From NCBI GenBank assembly GCA_045646245.1, contig JAZRKJ010000081.1, positions 1-6,852 of the forward strand: a stretch of 6,852 nucleotides of DNA. The letters run 5' to 3'. Of the stretch, positions 5,573-6,852 are shown one piece after another. The notes beneath the pieces were generated by a model, which was not told the DNA's origin, did not search any database, and was given only the letters and a program-made list of their open reading frames with translations. Every line of letters begins with the position of its first letter. The first letter of the stretch is position 1. The stretch is from SIG607 sp045646245. GTDB lineage: Bacteria; Bacillota; Clostridia; Oscillospirales; Acutalibacteraceae. Made by a program: the position numbers and the translations under genes.

Positions 5573-6852
5573 TTACTTACCGTAAAGTTCAACGAGCTTT
5601 TCAAGATGAGCTCTGTTTGCCTTAGCAGTTTCAGCTGCCTTGTCAAAGAGTTCTTCAGCACGCTCAGGGAAGGAACGGGTAAGAGAAGCGTAACGAGCTT
5701 CGCCAAGGAGGAATTCCTTGTAGTCACCGGTAGCAGGCTTGCTGTCAAGACTGAAGGGATTCTTGCCTTCTGCCTTAAGAGCAGGATTGAAGCGGAACAT
5801 ATTCCAGTAACCGCAATCAACAGCCTTCTTCATTTCCTTCTGGCAGTTAACCATACCGCCCTTAATGCTGTGCATTTCGCAAGGAGCGTAACAGATAACA
5901 AGAGAAGGACCGGGATAAGCTTCAGCTTCACGAATAGCCTTAAGGGTCTGATTCTGGTCAGCGCCCATAGCGATTTGTGCAACGTAGATATAACCGTAAG
6001 ACATTGCGATTTCAGCAAGGCTCTTCTTAGCGATAGCCTTACCTGCAGCAGCGAACTGTGCAACCTGACCAATCTGAGAAGCCTTAGAAGCCTGACCGCC
6101 GGTGTTGGAGTAAACTTCGGTATCGAATACCATTACGTTTACATCTTCGCCGGAAGCCAGAACGTGGTCCAGACCGCCGAAGCCGATGTCGTAAGCCCAG
6201 CCGTCGCCGCCCAGAATCCAGGTAGACTTCTTGGACAGGAATTCCTTCTGAGCCAGAATTTCCTTAGCAAAGTCGCAGCCGCAAGCTTCCAGAGCAGCAA
6301 CCAGCTTCTTGGTAGCTTCCATGTTGGCCTTGCCGTTTTCCTTGGTAGCCAGGAATTCGTCGATAGCAGCCTTTACGTCGGCGTTTTCAACTTCAGCAGC
6401 TTCCAGCTTGGCAATCAGACGGTCGCGAACAGCCTTCTGGCCATAGAACATACCCAGACCGTGTTCGGCGTTGTCTTCAAACAGGGAGTTGCACCATGCG
6501 GGACCAAAGCCGGTCTCGATGTTGGTGGTGTAGGGAGAAGTAGCAGCGGGGCCGCCCCAGATGGAGGAACAACCGGTAGCGTTGGAAACGTACATTCTTT
6601 CGCCAAACAGCTGGGTTACCAGACGGGCGTAAGCGGTTTCGGCACAGCCGGCGCAGGAGCCGGAGAATTCAAGCAGAGCCTGGTTGAACTGGCTGCCCTT
6701 AACGGTGTTTTCGGCAGGCATGTCGGCCTTCTTGGTGATGTTGGCAACCATGTAATCGAATACGGGCTGCTGAACTTCCTGTTCTTCACGGGGCTTCATA
6801 ACCAGAGCCTTGGTCTTGCTGGGACATACGTCAACACAAACGCCGCAGCCCA
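5573..6852 (-). CDS. nifJ: Pyruvate:ferredoxin (flavodoxin) oxidoreductase, C-terminal part
   Basis: The enzyme oxidatively decarboxylates pyruvate to acetyl-CoA and CO2 and reduces ferredoxin, the central step of fermentative metabolism in anaerobes. The frame is open through the right edge, so the 425 residues here are the C-terminal third of a protein usually near 1170-1200 residues; the ATG at 6799 is internal. Residues 2-10 are CGVCVDVCP, the last part of a ferredoxin-type [4Fe-4S] domain. The thiamine-diphosphate domain follows, with Cys66, Cys69, Cys94 and Cys324 at nearly the same spacing as the proximal-cluster cysteines of Desulfovibrio africanus PFOR. GDGWAYDIG (215-223) and NTGGQ (249-253) form the Mg-TPP site. 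All visible key residues are intact. Codon use changes abruptly near 6020-6110: upstream leucines are almost all CTG, downstream ones CTT or CTC, which suggests a mosaic gene or an assembly join. A GNRA-loop terminator ends the unit. Confidence 0.97.
   Translation of the reverse strand, partial: GCGVCVDVCPSKTKALVMKPREEQEVQQPVFDYMVANITKKADMPAENTVKGSQFNQALLEFSGSCAGCAETAYARLVTQLFGERMYVSNATGCSSIWGGPAATSPYTTNIETGFGPAWCNSLFEDNAEHGLGMFYGQKAVRDRLIAKLEAAEVENADVKAAIDEFLATKENGKANMEATKKLVAALEACGCDFAKEILAQKEFLSKKSTWILGGDGWAYDIGFGGLDHVLASGEDVNVMVFDTEVYSNTGGQASKASQIGQVAQFAAAGKAIAKKSLAEIAMSYGYIYVAQIAMGADQNQTLKAIREAEAYPGPSLVICYAPCEMHSIKGGMVNCQKEMKKAVDCGYWNMFRFNPALKAEGKNPFSLDSKPATGDYKEFLLGEARYASLTRSFPERAEELFDKAAETAKANRAHLEKLVELYGK

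Noticed and set aside
6797..6799. ATG at 6799 as the start of a short 408-residue nifJ-like gene
   Set aside because: The same frame continues upstream to the window edge and encodes CGVCVDVCP, a ferredoxin cluster motif expected at this place in full-length PFOR.
1..6852. Defence system, mobile element, CRISPR array or biosynthetic cluster
   Set aside because: All seven genes belong to known metabolic, repair, transport or regulatory families. No transposase, integrase, spaced repeat array, tRNA or attachment site was seen.

Overview
The window looks like chromosomal DNA of an anaerobic low-GC Firmicute of the Clostridia type, plausibly a gut commensal. The evidence is consensus AGGAGG-like ribosome binding sites, AT-rich intergenic DNA with TTGNNN/TAAAAT promoters, leucine codons mostly CTT and TTA, a pyruvate:ferredoxin oxidoreductase (a hallmark of fermentative anaerobes), a DegV-family protein and genes for carbohydrate use. 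A genus cannot be named from the sequence alone.

Layout, left to right. (1) 1-453, plus: the 3' end of a GH127-like (DUF1680, beta-L-arabinofuranosidase-type) glycoside hydrolase. (2) 524-1411, minus: a DegV-family fatty-acid-binding protein. (3) 1598-2266, plus: uracil-DNA glycosylase, ung. (4) 2304 to about 3227, minus: a ten-helix EamA/DMT-type permease. (5) 3380-4177, plus: an AraC-family regulator. (6) 4197-5432, minus: a Gfo/Idh/MocA-fold NAD(P)-dependent protein with GH109-like motifs and no EKP lysine. (7) 5573-6852, minus: the C-terminal third of pyruvate:ferredoxin oxidoreductase, nifJ, running off the right edge. No gap without a gene exceeds 300 bases; all gaps hold promoters and terminators only. 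No tRNA, rRNA, CRISPR array, insertion sequence or phage gene was seen.

The strands alternate, so most genes look like single-gene transcription units. Each convergent pair shares one symmetrical hairpin with A/T tracts on both sides, and the divergent pairs share short promoter regions. The permease and the AraC regulator are divergent and may form a regulator-target pair. The GH127-like enzyme, the AraC regulator and the GH109-like protein suggest use of complex plant or host glycans, but they are not one operon here. ung and nifJ are housekeeping genes.

I do not see a convincing undescribed multi-gene system. The strongest anomaly is an abrupt codon-usage switch inside nifJ, near its conserved TPP-binding motif: leucine is almost all CTG upstream and never CTG downstream. 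This means either a recombinant (mosaic) gene or a chimeric assembly join. Also notable are the GH109-like Gfo/Idh protein, a permease whose longest-frame TTG start is really a -35 element, and repeated CTACC motifs at 20-21 base intervals in the degV/ung promoter region.
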